Assembly: GCA_963978905.1 (NCBI GenBank)
Contig: OZ022256.1
Coordinates: 35,388,001 to 35,452,000 of the forward strand
DNA from: Trichostrongylus colubriformis
Taxonomy: Eukaryota > Nematoda > Chromadorea > Rhabditida > Trichostrongylidae
Length of the DNA: 64,000 nucleotides
Reading direction: 5' to 3'
Shown: one piece after another, positions 43,862-54,172 of the stretch
Numbering within the stretch: position 1 is the stretch's first letter
How the letters are laid out: each line of letters starts with the position of its first letter
Program-made: the position numbers and the translations under genes
Notes under the pieces: model-generated
What the model was told of the DNA's origin: nothing
Database searches by the model: none
What the model saw: only the letters and a program-made list of their open reading frames with translations

Positions 43862-45016
43862 AGGAATCGTTCACAGAAAAATGAGTTCTTCTGTTGCCCA
43901 TATATTAGGTTGAAAGTTTTGACAGGGTTGAGATTTTTTCTATTACTCAGCAAGTAATGCAGGCTAATCAACGATATAATAACCATCGTTAGTTATAACA
44001 TTGTCCCACCTAAAGAGCAGGTCAGCGATTTTCTTCTCCCGGAATTAGGAGGATTAGGAGTCAAAAAAGTCACCGATCACATGTTCAAGGTGACGAATTT
44101 TTTTTTGCTAGGAAAGCCTCAAGGGGCCGGGCAAGTGGTAATCTGAGGGGGCAGTGTCAGGTGATTAGGGTGCATGTGGAACCGTGCAACCTAGCTCCTC
44201 CAATTTTGCACAGGTCTCTTTACCTATGTGAGGGACCCGTGCAAAATTGGAAGAGCCAGGTTGGGACAAGGTTCCAATCCCTATTCCCCTGACACTGCCC
44301 CTTCAGATAACCGCTTGTTCCGGCCCCCTAAGGCTTTCCTAGCAAAAAAAAATTCGTCAACTATGACCACCTTGGACAAGTGGTCGGTGACTTCTTTGAC
44401 CCTAATCCTCCTAATTCTGGGAGAAGAGAATCGCTGACCTGCCCGTTGGGTGGGACAATGTTATAACCAACGATGGTTATTATATTGTTGATTAGACTGC
44501 ATTACTCGCTGAGTTGTAGAATAAAATAGAAAAAAATCTCAACCCTATCAAAACTTTTCGATCAACCTAATATTTGAGATGTATTCGCCCAGTGTGAGCC
44601 GCAGGCAAAGTTTCACGCAAAAATGTAAATCCAACTAATCAATAGCACCACAAAGTCCCGGCCGGGTGGGCGGGGCCTTCGAGCAGTGCTCACACCGTCG
44701 TCCGCCGTGTTTGGAGACGCACTGTAGGAACAGAAAGTTACGCAAACAGTCCAACTCTCCGTTCCCAGCCGCGACGGACTGCCTGACGGGGTCTTTACTG
44801 GGAGACCCCGCCCACCCGGCTGAGAATTCGGGGAGCTCTATCTTAGCAAATTCTCACTTTTTCACGTGAAACTTTGCATGCGATCCTTACTAGGTATATC
44901 CAACATAAATATACGGGTGACAAAAAAACTCATTTTTCCGTAGCCGATCCTTACTAGGTATATCCAACATAAATATACGGGTGACAAAAAAACTCATTTT
45001 TCCGTAGCCGATTCCT
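43862..45016. mobile_element. TTAA-type foldback MITE, second copy, with nested insert
   Basis: Same family as 16890-17313 (AGGAATCGTTCAC start, CGATTCCT end; inner GGTGGGCGGGGCC and CGTCCGCCG). Left TTAA at 43858-43861; the right side is TTAC, one base off. It is split by the mariner-type foldback at 43915-44570. Near its right end a 64-bp block (CTTACTAGGTATATCCAACA...) is tandemly duplicated at about 44882-45009. Confidence 0.85.
43915..44570. mobile_element. Mariner-type foldback nested in TTAA MITE
   Basis: Starts TTAGGTTGAAAGTTTTGACA and ends in AAACTTTTCGATCAACCTAA, with TA on both sides (43913-43914 and 44571-44572). The arms are almost complementary over the full length of about 300 bp each (CTTCTCCCGGAATTAGGAGG with CCTCCTAATTCTGGGAGAAG). 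The tip is near 44215 (AATTTTGCAC with GTGCAAAATT). No transposase frame. Confidence 0.88.
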
Positions 45017-45353
45017 TTACCCGCGAGTCGACTCGCCACCACGCTGCTTTCCTCTAACAGGAGACATGATCTAACTAACTGAGCACGAATATGTTTGATG
45101 TCTCCATGCAGTCGCTTCCCACAGATGTGGCTGCCAGTATTTCAGCAAGGATAAGGCCAGCTGAGAAATCAATGCTGACGGCTGCAATTGTTCGCTTTTT
45201 TTCTTGTGTTCCTCTTCATCATCGGTCTGTCAACGATCTTCCGTACACGAAATCTGTTTGTTCAGCGACACTCGCTCGAAAAATCGCCCAGTTCTCCCTG
45301 TATCGACATTTCGCGTTCCTCTTTGTGTTACGACTCCATCGCCACAATTCTCT

Positions 45354-47530
45354 ACAATACCGCTCACATTTTTTGAAAAATCGACGGTGGGCGACGGATT
45401 AAACGGCACAAACCGTCGCCCCGTCATAACTTCGTTAAAAATGGATAAAATGGGAAAAAATTAAAAGCGTTAGATTCGTCTCGATGTGTCGAATTCAACG
45501 ACCTATGAGATGTCTAATTTTGATAAGTAGGTCACCAGCTTCTCAGTGAAAGCTGCAGAGATTCCTTTGAATTTACCCTCAGGCAAGACTCCGACCTGTT
45601 TCGGCTTGCATTCACATGCTCGATTGTTGCTCGCCCATGTTCTGCACAAACATTAATTTTTAGCGAGTTATCTTCAAGTTTCAGGACACTTTTAAGCACG
45701 AAATTTCCACGACATTTTCGAGTGTTTTTAAGCTCATTTCGTCAGAATCGATGGACAAATTGAGAAGATAACGCACCTATCACAGACTACTGGTTACGTA
45801 CTGCAAGAATTACCTTGACTCCCGAATTACAAGCAAGCGCTTCTTCTGTGATGAAGCTTCAAACATCGGTAAACGGCGTACTTTGAACGCTGGATAATTT
45901 CCCTTCTCTTTCATAAAATAGCATTTTGAACAATGAAAATCGCGTGAGATCTTCGAATACAACATCCTACACTTCCAGAAAATAAAAGCGGCATTCAAAC
46001 AATGCACAGAATCATGAATTTGAAAAGAGTTTTAATTGCACATGAAAGTAGGAATGTGGACGTACACTGATTAATTTCAAACGAAACTTATACTGATGTA
46101 TTCAGTGTCAAAAATGCTGTTCATCGGTGTAAAGATCATCTCATTGCGAAAGTTTTGAACTTTCACCACTGTTCTTGTATTCTTTTCAAGCGTTGTCGGC
46201 TCCAGCGCCGCATGCTGACCCCTTAATTACTGTGCAACGCTCAGCACAGACGAGGTCAGTAATACCTCGCGGTATTATCACATCACATTTATGCACACTA
46301 TTGTCCTTCAGAACCGCTCACTGTCCCTTCGAACCAAAGGAACTGGTTCGCAGCCTTGTACAGTTCAGCTTAGATGGTAGTTTTTTTATAAGGAATTTCT
46401 TCAAATATATTACATAGTGTGTTGTATGACTTGAACTTTTATGGGTGATTTTCTGTTTTAACAGTTTATCATAGAACGGTGGCTACGAATTTCTACTTTG
46501 TGTATTTTTCATTTGACTGATTAATTTCTGCATTGTGTGCATTGATACCAGAAACACGATTATGTAGAAAACTTCACGTGATAATTCCGCAGCGCACTTG
46601 TTCTGAGTCGGTTTGGTACTGTTCATCGAAATCAGCTGTGAGAGTTTCCATATGCCATCACACTCTGTCCGTTATCACTATGCTCGGAAACAGAGTTACC
46701 TTATCAAGCGGTTGGATGGCGCAGGCCGAGTGACAGCTGTTCGCAGGCACTCATGAAGTGATGATTCGTAGGGGGTTCGAATCTTCTGGTGCATGCAACG
46801 TTTGCAAACGTGTGTTCGTGATTAGTTGTGTGCTCCTGCTTCCTTCCGACCGGTTATTAAAGCAAACTGGCCGCTGAAAAGAAGGGGACTGGGGGAATCA
46901 TTGAGTAAGAATAGTAAGCGGTTCTGAAGGTTAATAGTGTGCATACATGTGATGTGATAATACCGCGAGGTATTACTGACCTCGTCTGTGCTGAGCGTTG
47001 CACAGTAATTAAGGGGTCAGCATGCGGCGTTGGAGCCGACAACGCTTGAAAAGAATACAAGAACAGTGGTAAAAGTTCAAAACTTTCGCTGTGAGATGAT
47101 CTTTACACCGATAAACAGCATTTTTGACAATGAATACATCAGTATAAGTTTCGTTTGAAATTAATCAGTGTACGTCCACATTCCTACTTTCATGTGCAAT
47201 TAAAACTCTTTTTAAATTCATGATTCTGCATTGTTTGAATGCCGCTTTTATTTTCTGGAAGTGTAGGATGTTGTATTCGAAGATCTCACGCGATTTTCAT
47301 TGTTCAAAATGTTATTTTATGAAAGAGAAGGGAAATTATCCAGCGTTCAAAGTACGCCGTTTACCGATGTTTGAAGCTTCATCACAGAAGAAGCGCTTGC
47401 TTGTAATTCGGGGGTCAAGGTAATTCTTGCAGTACGTAACCAGTAGTCTGTGATAGGTGCGTTATCTTCGGTTTGTGCCGTTTAACCCGTCGCCCACCGT
47501 CGATTTTTCAAAAAATGTGAGCGGTATTGT
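45354..47530. mobile_element. 2.2-kb foldback with long unequal arms
   Basis: Left arm 45354-46320 and right arm 46916-47530 are inverted copies with few differences. The right arm lacks about 350 bp that the left has at roughly 45415-45765. Each arm holds the same 60-odd-codon frame (HCLNAAFIFWKC... SRDFHCSKC... RRLPMFEASS), which may be a relic of a coding region. The 595-bp spacer contains GGGGGTTCGAATCTTC near 46775, resembling a tRNA B-box. Class unknown. Confidence 0.85.
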
Positions 47531-48251
47531 AAGTGCATTGATGAACAAATTAACGCTCTATTCTTCAGAAAAATCTGGGTCACATTCGTTGCGGCGTTCG
47601 TACAGGATTTACTGGAGTGTACAGCGAAATCCTGGCGGCATTTTCTGAACCTTTCCTTCCTTTCCTGCAACAGTATTCCTCAGCAGATATTTCCTTTTAC
47701 CTTGTCCACCATTTTTTGATGTTTGCTCCAGCTAATCTTCTCGATTTACAATTCTGTCAACGGATGCCATCATCCAAGAACTAAGCGAGAAGGCTGACGG
47801 GTGTGGAGGTGCCAAGCACTCTGCCTCCGTGGTTTCAATACAGTCCTATCCCTCCCCTGAGGAAGTCAGCAAATCATTTTGGGCTTTTTTTTTTGAGGGA
47901 GGAGCCGAAACAGATGGACATGCGCAGTCTCCCGCTCATGTTCAGTTTTTTCTTCTTTTTCTTTTTTTCTCAATCTCAGAGTTTTCCGGTAATTCACATA
48001 GCGAATTCGAAGCCTGTGCGTCATTGACGTTACCGCCTGAACATACCAAGTGCTTTGTACATTACAATCCTATGACCGCATGGATTCAACACAATAGAGC
48101 ATTTTGTTCGTTCTTTATGATTTCGGGCATCCGTGAGGTCCCTGTAGATTTCTTTCTCTAAGGATCCACACATTCAGTATTGCGACGTCTTCGTATTGAC
48201 TAACGGGAAACTATAGCAAAGTCGTCCAAAAAACAAAAACTCGGATATGTA
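47531..48251. other. No gene
   Basis: T-rich tracts (47886-47897, 47945-47970). No feature that I can support. Confidence 0.35.
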
Positions 48252-49280
48252 TTGGGTCATTCCATAAGTAATGTTGTTATTTAAAGCAAAAATTTTCTTA
48301 TTAAGTTACACGTTTTTGCGGGATCTCATATATCATTTGAAAGAGGTTTTTCTGCTCTACAACAACTGATGTTTAGTTTCTCAGTATTCTACAATCGTGC
48401 CGATATTCTGTTCAGCGAACAGGTAGGTCCAACCGGCAAAAATTGGCTAAACCGGCAATTAATTAAAACACTATATTTCTCTCTAGAAAAATCAACCAGT
48501 CACGTGTGGCGCACTAGCCCCGACCTTTTCTGCAATTTTCGATATTTGGTTGATCAAGAAGTCGGGTCGTTCTTTCCCTAAATTTTTTTTCCTAAAGCAC
48601 ACACGTTTATTCAGAATGAAATTTTTCCTTTCAAATCATTTGTCAGCATTGCTTTATGAACCATCGGAAGGATTTTGTCTGCTCTATCAAGGACATGTTT
48701 CGTTTTTGTTTTGGCTGTGATTCATATTGAATTTTAAAAAGGTGTGATAGCGGCAGTTGACATTATTGCGCATTTTAATTTTTCAACAGCAACCCAAGAA
48801 ATCCGGTCAGTTATGTTACCCGATCCCTACTCATTACCTGTGCTAGACGTTTCACCACTCTTTCATCTGATTGGTTGAGAAAATTTCCTTGCCTCGGTTC
48901 AAAGAAATTGCCAAAAATCATCGAGTTGTGGCGGAAAAAATAAGTATGAAAAAAGAGCGACCCGACTTTTTTAGCAACAATTGGTGGAACTTGCAGAAGA
49001 GGTCGGGGCTAAGTTTGGGAACCACGATGGGTGAATTTTCCTAGAGTAAAATATAGTGTTTCAATCAATTGCCGGTTTGGTTGATTTTTGTCGACTGATG
49101 TAATCACTTCGCCAGCCTGAAAATCGGTCAAATCATGACGATCACAGAAACTAAACATGTCGTTTCATAGAGCAGAAAAATTTCTATGGAATGGTGTATG
49201 ACATGTTGCGAAAACTTGTGATTTTACAGGAAAAATTTTTGTTTGAAAAAATAAACAACACTACTTATGGAATGATTCAA
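48252..49280. mobile_element. Mariner-type foldback MITE, 1029 bp
   Basis: Termini TTGGGTCATTCCATAAGTAA and, inverted, TTGAATCATTCCATAAGTAG, with TA on both sides (48250-48251, 49281-49282). The arms continue for about 350 bp (GCCCCGACCTTTTCTGCAA with TTGCAGAAGAGGTCGGGGC, GAAGTCGGGTCG with CGACCCGACTTT) around a unique core near 48600-48950. No transposase motif. Confidence 0.85.
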
Positions 49281-49282
49281 TA

Positions 49283-51280
49283 GCATTAGGTCAGTCTGCG
49301 ATGATTCCGATTAGCGCGCTGCATATCTGTATGAGAGCCTGGCGAATGGCACTAAGCTACCCTTATTCCAGCCAAATGTTTCACTTGCTAAGAGCGCGAA
49401 AATTTGTACGATGCCAAGTTCTTCACTTACGTTGCATACACATGCGTTCTTAAACATTTCAATTATGTTGCTTGCATACTCTGCGGCGTTTCCGGCGGCG
49501 GCTGTTGCGATGGGATGATTTGTGGCTCAATCGCCTTCAGTAGACAATTATGCAGTACAACATTTCTGACGAATCTTCAGCTTCTTTTGTAGTACATACG
49601 CCATTTTGAAACCTATACAGAAGCTATGAACAAGACAGAAGTGGTAACTATGAGAGAACACAGATTGTTAACACTTGATTAGGCAGAGCTTCCGATGGTA
49701 GCTTATCCGCCTTCATAAAAAGTCAATACTTGACTAAATACGATGTTCTGAGAATACATTATCACTTATTTAGCAATAGTTATTCAATCGAAGTAGAAGT
49801 CCCTTTACGATTCAAAGCCTAGTCTCCTGCCATCTTGGCCGCGAGGAGTGCGACGCCGTATTTCCCGCCCACTGGCGCGGAATCGCGGTCCGGGTCACGA
49901 TGGAATCGGCCCACGCACGATGGTCGGCATGATGGCGGCAGCTACGGCCCATGCGTCCCCTCAGCAGAATAGTTGCAAGAGGCCACGCCTAACGACCGGC
50001 TCCCGGCCGTGTGCTGATGCGAGAACCGTGTGCTGTTCCTTATGTTACAGTAATGGTCTAAAGTAAGGCGTATGACGCGGAAATCGACCTGGAAGCCAAC
50101 CACGACTACGGCGCTCCCATTCTCCGTGAATCGCGTCGCACATCGCACGCCGCATCCCAACCAAATACCGCGAGGAAAGCCCTTCGAGTTATCGCATCAG
50201 CTCCTGAGCGACCCTGCCCACTTTGAGAGCATGGCCTGTGCATGTTCACGTGAAACCCAGTTGATAAGTCACTCAACCATGTAATTGAAGCCGTTCCAGT
50301 GACAAAGCAGAACAAGTTCCCATTACCATTGCTTTCGCAGATCGCCCACAGGATGTCTTTAAGTGTAGCGAAGGATATGCACAGAAATCGCACTGCGCTT
50401 CATATTTCTTCTTTGAGCTTCGATTTCATTGACATTACGTCTGCGTCAGGGTGTTCCAGAAGTTTGATCCAATAAATTCCACTATTCAATTTGCTTACTA
50501 TGATTCCAATAGTCTTGATCGTCCTCAGTGTCGATTCCTGCCCTTTTTTTTTGTTCAGTTTGAAGCTTAAGTACCCCAAGAGCTACTCATTGGTGTTCTC
50601 TTGGAAGCTTTCTGATAACATTTTTTGAAGAAAATCTGAGAAAGATGTGGATTTATGTTTGAGCAGCCTAACGCCTTGATCATGATTTTTCGAGCATTTT
50701 CGTATTACATCGGTTTGGTCATCCATCCGTAGGCGTTTATCCAAATTTTATATGAAAGCCTCGTAACGCAGTACTCTTTCATCACACCCCCTACTGATGT
50801 GAATTAGCTAGAAATCCTTCTGATCCGGATCCCTTCGATTCTCATGCCATCCAGTATCGCACTGTTTTCACGCATGATTACAGTATGTGATTGATAGGAG
50901 GGTTGATCAGTCATTTTGGGATACGCCGTGAAATATGCGCTTCCGCTCAGAGTGGTAATAGCATTCGATTTCAGTTCACTTATACAACGGCTCGCTAGGA
51001 TAGACGCTATTGATGTCCTAAACAAGTCAGTACTCTACTCCGTGGTGTGTGGTACTAGTTCACCGATTCAGGAGTATCGAACTCTCGGCTAGCCAGAACA
51101 AGTATTAAACCGTGAATCCTGCAACTGGGAATGGCACCGCTTGTTACTGCATCCGCACCTCCATTAACGTAATAATTTCTGTGAATCCATCAGTCGTGGT
51201 GACATGGCTATAATGAACAAATCGGTCATCGTCAGAGACCTGCATATTTCACGCAGGGGCAGATGTGATACTCCTCAATA
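49283..51280. other. No firm gene
   Basis: A GC-rich patch at 49840-50270 contains overlapping frames on both strands without motifs. A minus-strand stretch near 50280-50345 (AICESNGNGNLFCFVTGTAS) is faintly like the 37.6-kb candidate exon. Near 51100-51170 is a decayed segment related to 56380-56450. Confidence 0.3.
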
Positions 51281-51282
51281 TA

Positions 51283-51789
51283 CAGTAGCGCTCAAAAGTC
51301 TTCGGCCAGAACTCTTTTGTCATAACTTTTTTTCTACTTGACCAAATTTGACAAAATTTTAATATGTGATGCCTGAACCTATTGCCAACATTTTCTGCTA
51401 CTTGAGTGCCGCTTGACACTTTTCATGGTTTTTTACAAGAATTTACTACAAGACCACCCAAAAAAAAGTAAAAGGCTTGGTCAAGGGGAACGGCTTTCTT
51501 TACAAAAACAAAACGAGCAAGCCTCAGAGAACATTAATATATTGTAGAAGACCACGACTTTCGATGGCAACGGCACAGCGGGATGGCATAGGGATGGTAC
51601 TCCAAAAACAAAAAATTGCATTAAACCACGTAACTTACACTGCTGAGCGCCAAAATAGTATATTTAGTATGCGGTGTTTCCAAGTACAACATACTATAAT
51701 TTCTCTTAGATCGGTGCAGTTGCAAAAAAGTTACAAGTGAAAAACCCCAAGTGAAAGACCATTTCGCCGAAGATTTTTGAGCGCTACTG
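51283..51789. mobile_element. Tc1-like non-autonomous element, 507 bp
   Basis: Termini CAGTAGCGCTCAAAAGTCTT and the complement of CAGTAGCGCTCAAAAATCTT, flanked by TA (51281-51282, 51790-51791). CAGT ends plus TA are typical of Tc1-type elements. The internal frames lack DDE motifs. Confidence 0.88.
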
Positions 51790-52944
51790 TATGTAGAGTT
51801 GTTCTTTATCGGCTGTAGGCGCATTTTAGAGGGATTTCTGACATGAGCAATCTGTAGAAGGATTTCCGTGTTCCGAACAAAAGTCAGTCTTGTGAGTAAG
51901 GTTTCCTGACATTGGAATTAGTGCTGACCATGATCGCTGTGCCGAAATCGAGTTCGCAGTGCCTGCCTTACTGAAGCCACATGTCGCGCGACTTCAACGC
52001 GAAAATCAAACTTTTTCTACATCAGACACCATGGAAACAAAGTGTCACCGCAAAATCTCGTATATGGGCACGCACCCTCACAGCTCTAACACCGAACATG
52101 CTGTTGCCATGGGAAACAACAAACTCGCAAATTTGAAACGACATTGAATTCCCGCCCTATTTCTATATTGCAGTCGTTCTGTTCTGTTTATCTAGCCCCT
52201 GCTGCCGCCTGCTCAAGAATTCTGTCATGTTCACACACTTGCTGTTATCGGATTACCGAATTCGTGGCTAATCGTTTTTGGGATTTTACGTAAAGTCAGA
52301 GTAGAATTAGCAAGACTGGGAAGGAAAAGAAGCGATCAAACTCGTCTTCTTACGATGTGGTTTAGCTCCCAATGAATCCACGTATTCACCTTCCATTGAA
52401 AGATCTAGGGATATTCATATGTATGTCTCATCTCGAAGAAGGCTTGTGGTGCTGCGTATGGACGACACAGAGCAGCGTTCTCACCGGTCCACGCGACCCT
52501 GATCTTTTAAAGGTACATACCAGGATTTTTGGGATATCACAGCTCACACCGTCGTCGGTAGTTCGACCCTCAGCCCGTGGCTATACCTTTACAGGCTAGG
52601 TGTCACTACTTGGAGCGTGCTGAGCCAAAGAAGCAGGCGCCACTCCACCAAGCAGCCCAGGCCCGCCCACCCCAGACGTGGTTGTTGGTAAAGGTTCGGC
52701 TCGTTTTCACGCGCTTATCTCGCCCAAGGACAGATATCGGGAAGCCTTATTTTTGCCATTTACGGAGACTCCTTTCAAATTTTCCTTTGTCGGCGTTCAC
52801 CTGTAATTTTATAGTTGGGCTCTCCAATCCATGCAGGGTAATCCTGTTGTAATTACAACCAGCTTCACTGACTGATTCAGCTGATCTTATGCACACATAG
52901 AAAGCTAGAAATCTTCATCGCAGCTATGTGCTTGTATAGATTAA

Positions 52945-53384
52945 AGACTTTTCGCGATTGTTTTCTTGCCTCGTCGCTATCTATAAAGATTCTGACAATG
53001 AGTGTGCTTAAGAACACAAATCTTAAGAAAAATACAAGGATGACCTTTGGCTTCGACGAGTTCGCAGCCTATAAGCAAGCATTTTGACAAATTTTCACGT
53101 GCTGATATCATTCTATAAGGTTGCTGTGACCAAGGAATTTTCTTATCATATCTTATCGCAGACGATATCATACCTATTATTCACGTAGGTGCCACCGCTA
53201 CCCCGCCAGCTAATTCGTAGATGGGTGTGGGCCATATTGAGACGCTGGCCGCCATCTTATTCGCGGCTTCTTTACGCGTTTAGCACACACCCTTCGCGCC
53301 GCGGTGTAGCTTAGACTTTGCGGTTGTGGAAGGGGCTATCTGCTCGGGGATGAGAAGACGCTCATATTATCGTGAACTGTGTCT
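52945..53384. mobile_element. TTAA MITE, sister of 33775-34248
   Basis: The right half matches the PLE-borne copy closely (GGTGTGGGCCAT, TGGCCGCCA, CTCATATTATCGT, AACTGTGTCT|TTAA). TTAA lies at 53385-53388 and 52941-52944. The left terminus is strongly decayed. Confidence 0.75.
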
Positions 53385-53741
53385 TTAACTTCCAAGCATA
53401 CATATTGGCTCGAAAATAGTGCACCCGCTCTGAACTTGCGGTGAAATGTTGAAGGCATAGCGGAGTCTTCCGGTGTGCAGGAGCGCTTCACGTGCACCTA
53501 AAGGCTCCTCCCACGGCGCGACATTTGCCTTTGTAGCACTGCCACGTGGCATGCTTGTTCTATTTCTCAACCGTTTGGTTTCGTTTTTCACTGCTGTAAT
53601 ACTCTGCATCCCCTATTTCATTTTCAAGGAATGACCAGATTTTCATTCCTTGTGCGTCCACGGTGCGCAAGAAACTGTCTTGTATCGGCTGCTGCATCCC
53701 CCCCCCCACTGAAAGGGACGTTGCAGTACCTGTATCTACCC

Positions 53742-53977
53742 GGGTGGAGTGCAAGTGTTCCTACTGGTGAGGTCAGGTCAGGTTGCGCGGCGGATTGCAA
53801 TCAGGTTAAGACAGGTAAAAACACGCTGCCATAGCTCCTCCCTACAAAGGCTTAGGCAAATTTGGGAGAGCCCGGACGGCAGGACGCGCCAGCATTCGGA
53901 CAATTCGCGAAGCGTCGCCGCGCGCGGTGACCCAATTCGGTGCCGACCTCTATAAATCGGAACACTTGCAACACACC
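53742..53977. mobile_element. MULE-like MITE, second copy
   Basis: Matches 23531-23757 along its length (GGTCAGGTCAGGTTGCGCGG, CAATTCGCGAAG, GTGACCCAATTCGGTGCCG). Termini GGGTGGAGTGCAAGTGTTCC and GGAACACTTGCAACACACC. The 9 bp on each side do not match, so the target duplication is lost. Confidence 0.8.
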
Positions 53978-54123
53978 ATACCTAAAATGCGGGCATTCCA
54001 ATTGATGATGTCACGTCTAGAATTGAATGACTGGATTTCGGACGATTGTGCACTGTAGCAAGAAGCGAGGGAAACGTTCAGTAAGTCACATAATTAGAAA
54101 CACCATTGATCCGAGGGAAACAG

Positions 54124-54172
54124 CATATGACAAGTCATCCACCATTCCTGTTAGCGGATGACTTGTCATATG
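54124..54172. repeat. Perfect 17-bp hairpin
   Basis: CATATGACAAGTCATCC (54124-54140) pairs perfectly with GGATGACTTGTCATATG (54156-54172) around a 15-nt loop. No neighbouring gene explains it. Confidence 0.85.

Noticed and set aside
46690..46800. tRNA gene suggested by GGGGGTTCGAATCTTC
   Set aside because: I cannot form the acceptor and anticodon stems; only the B-box resembles a tRNA.
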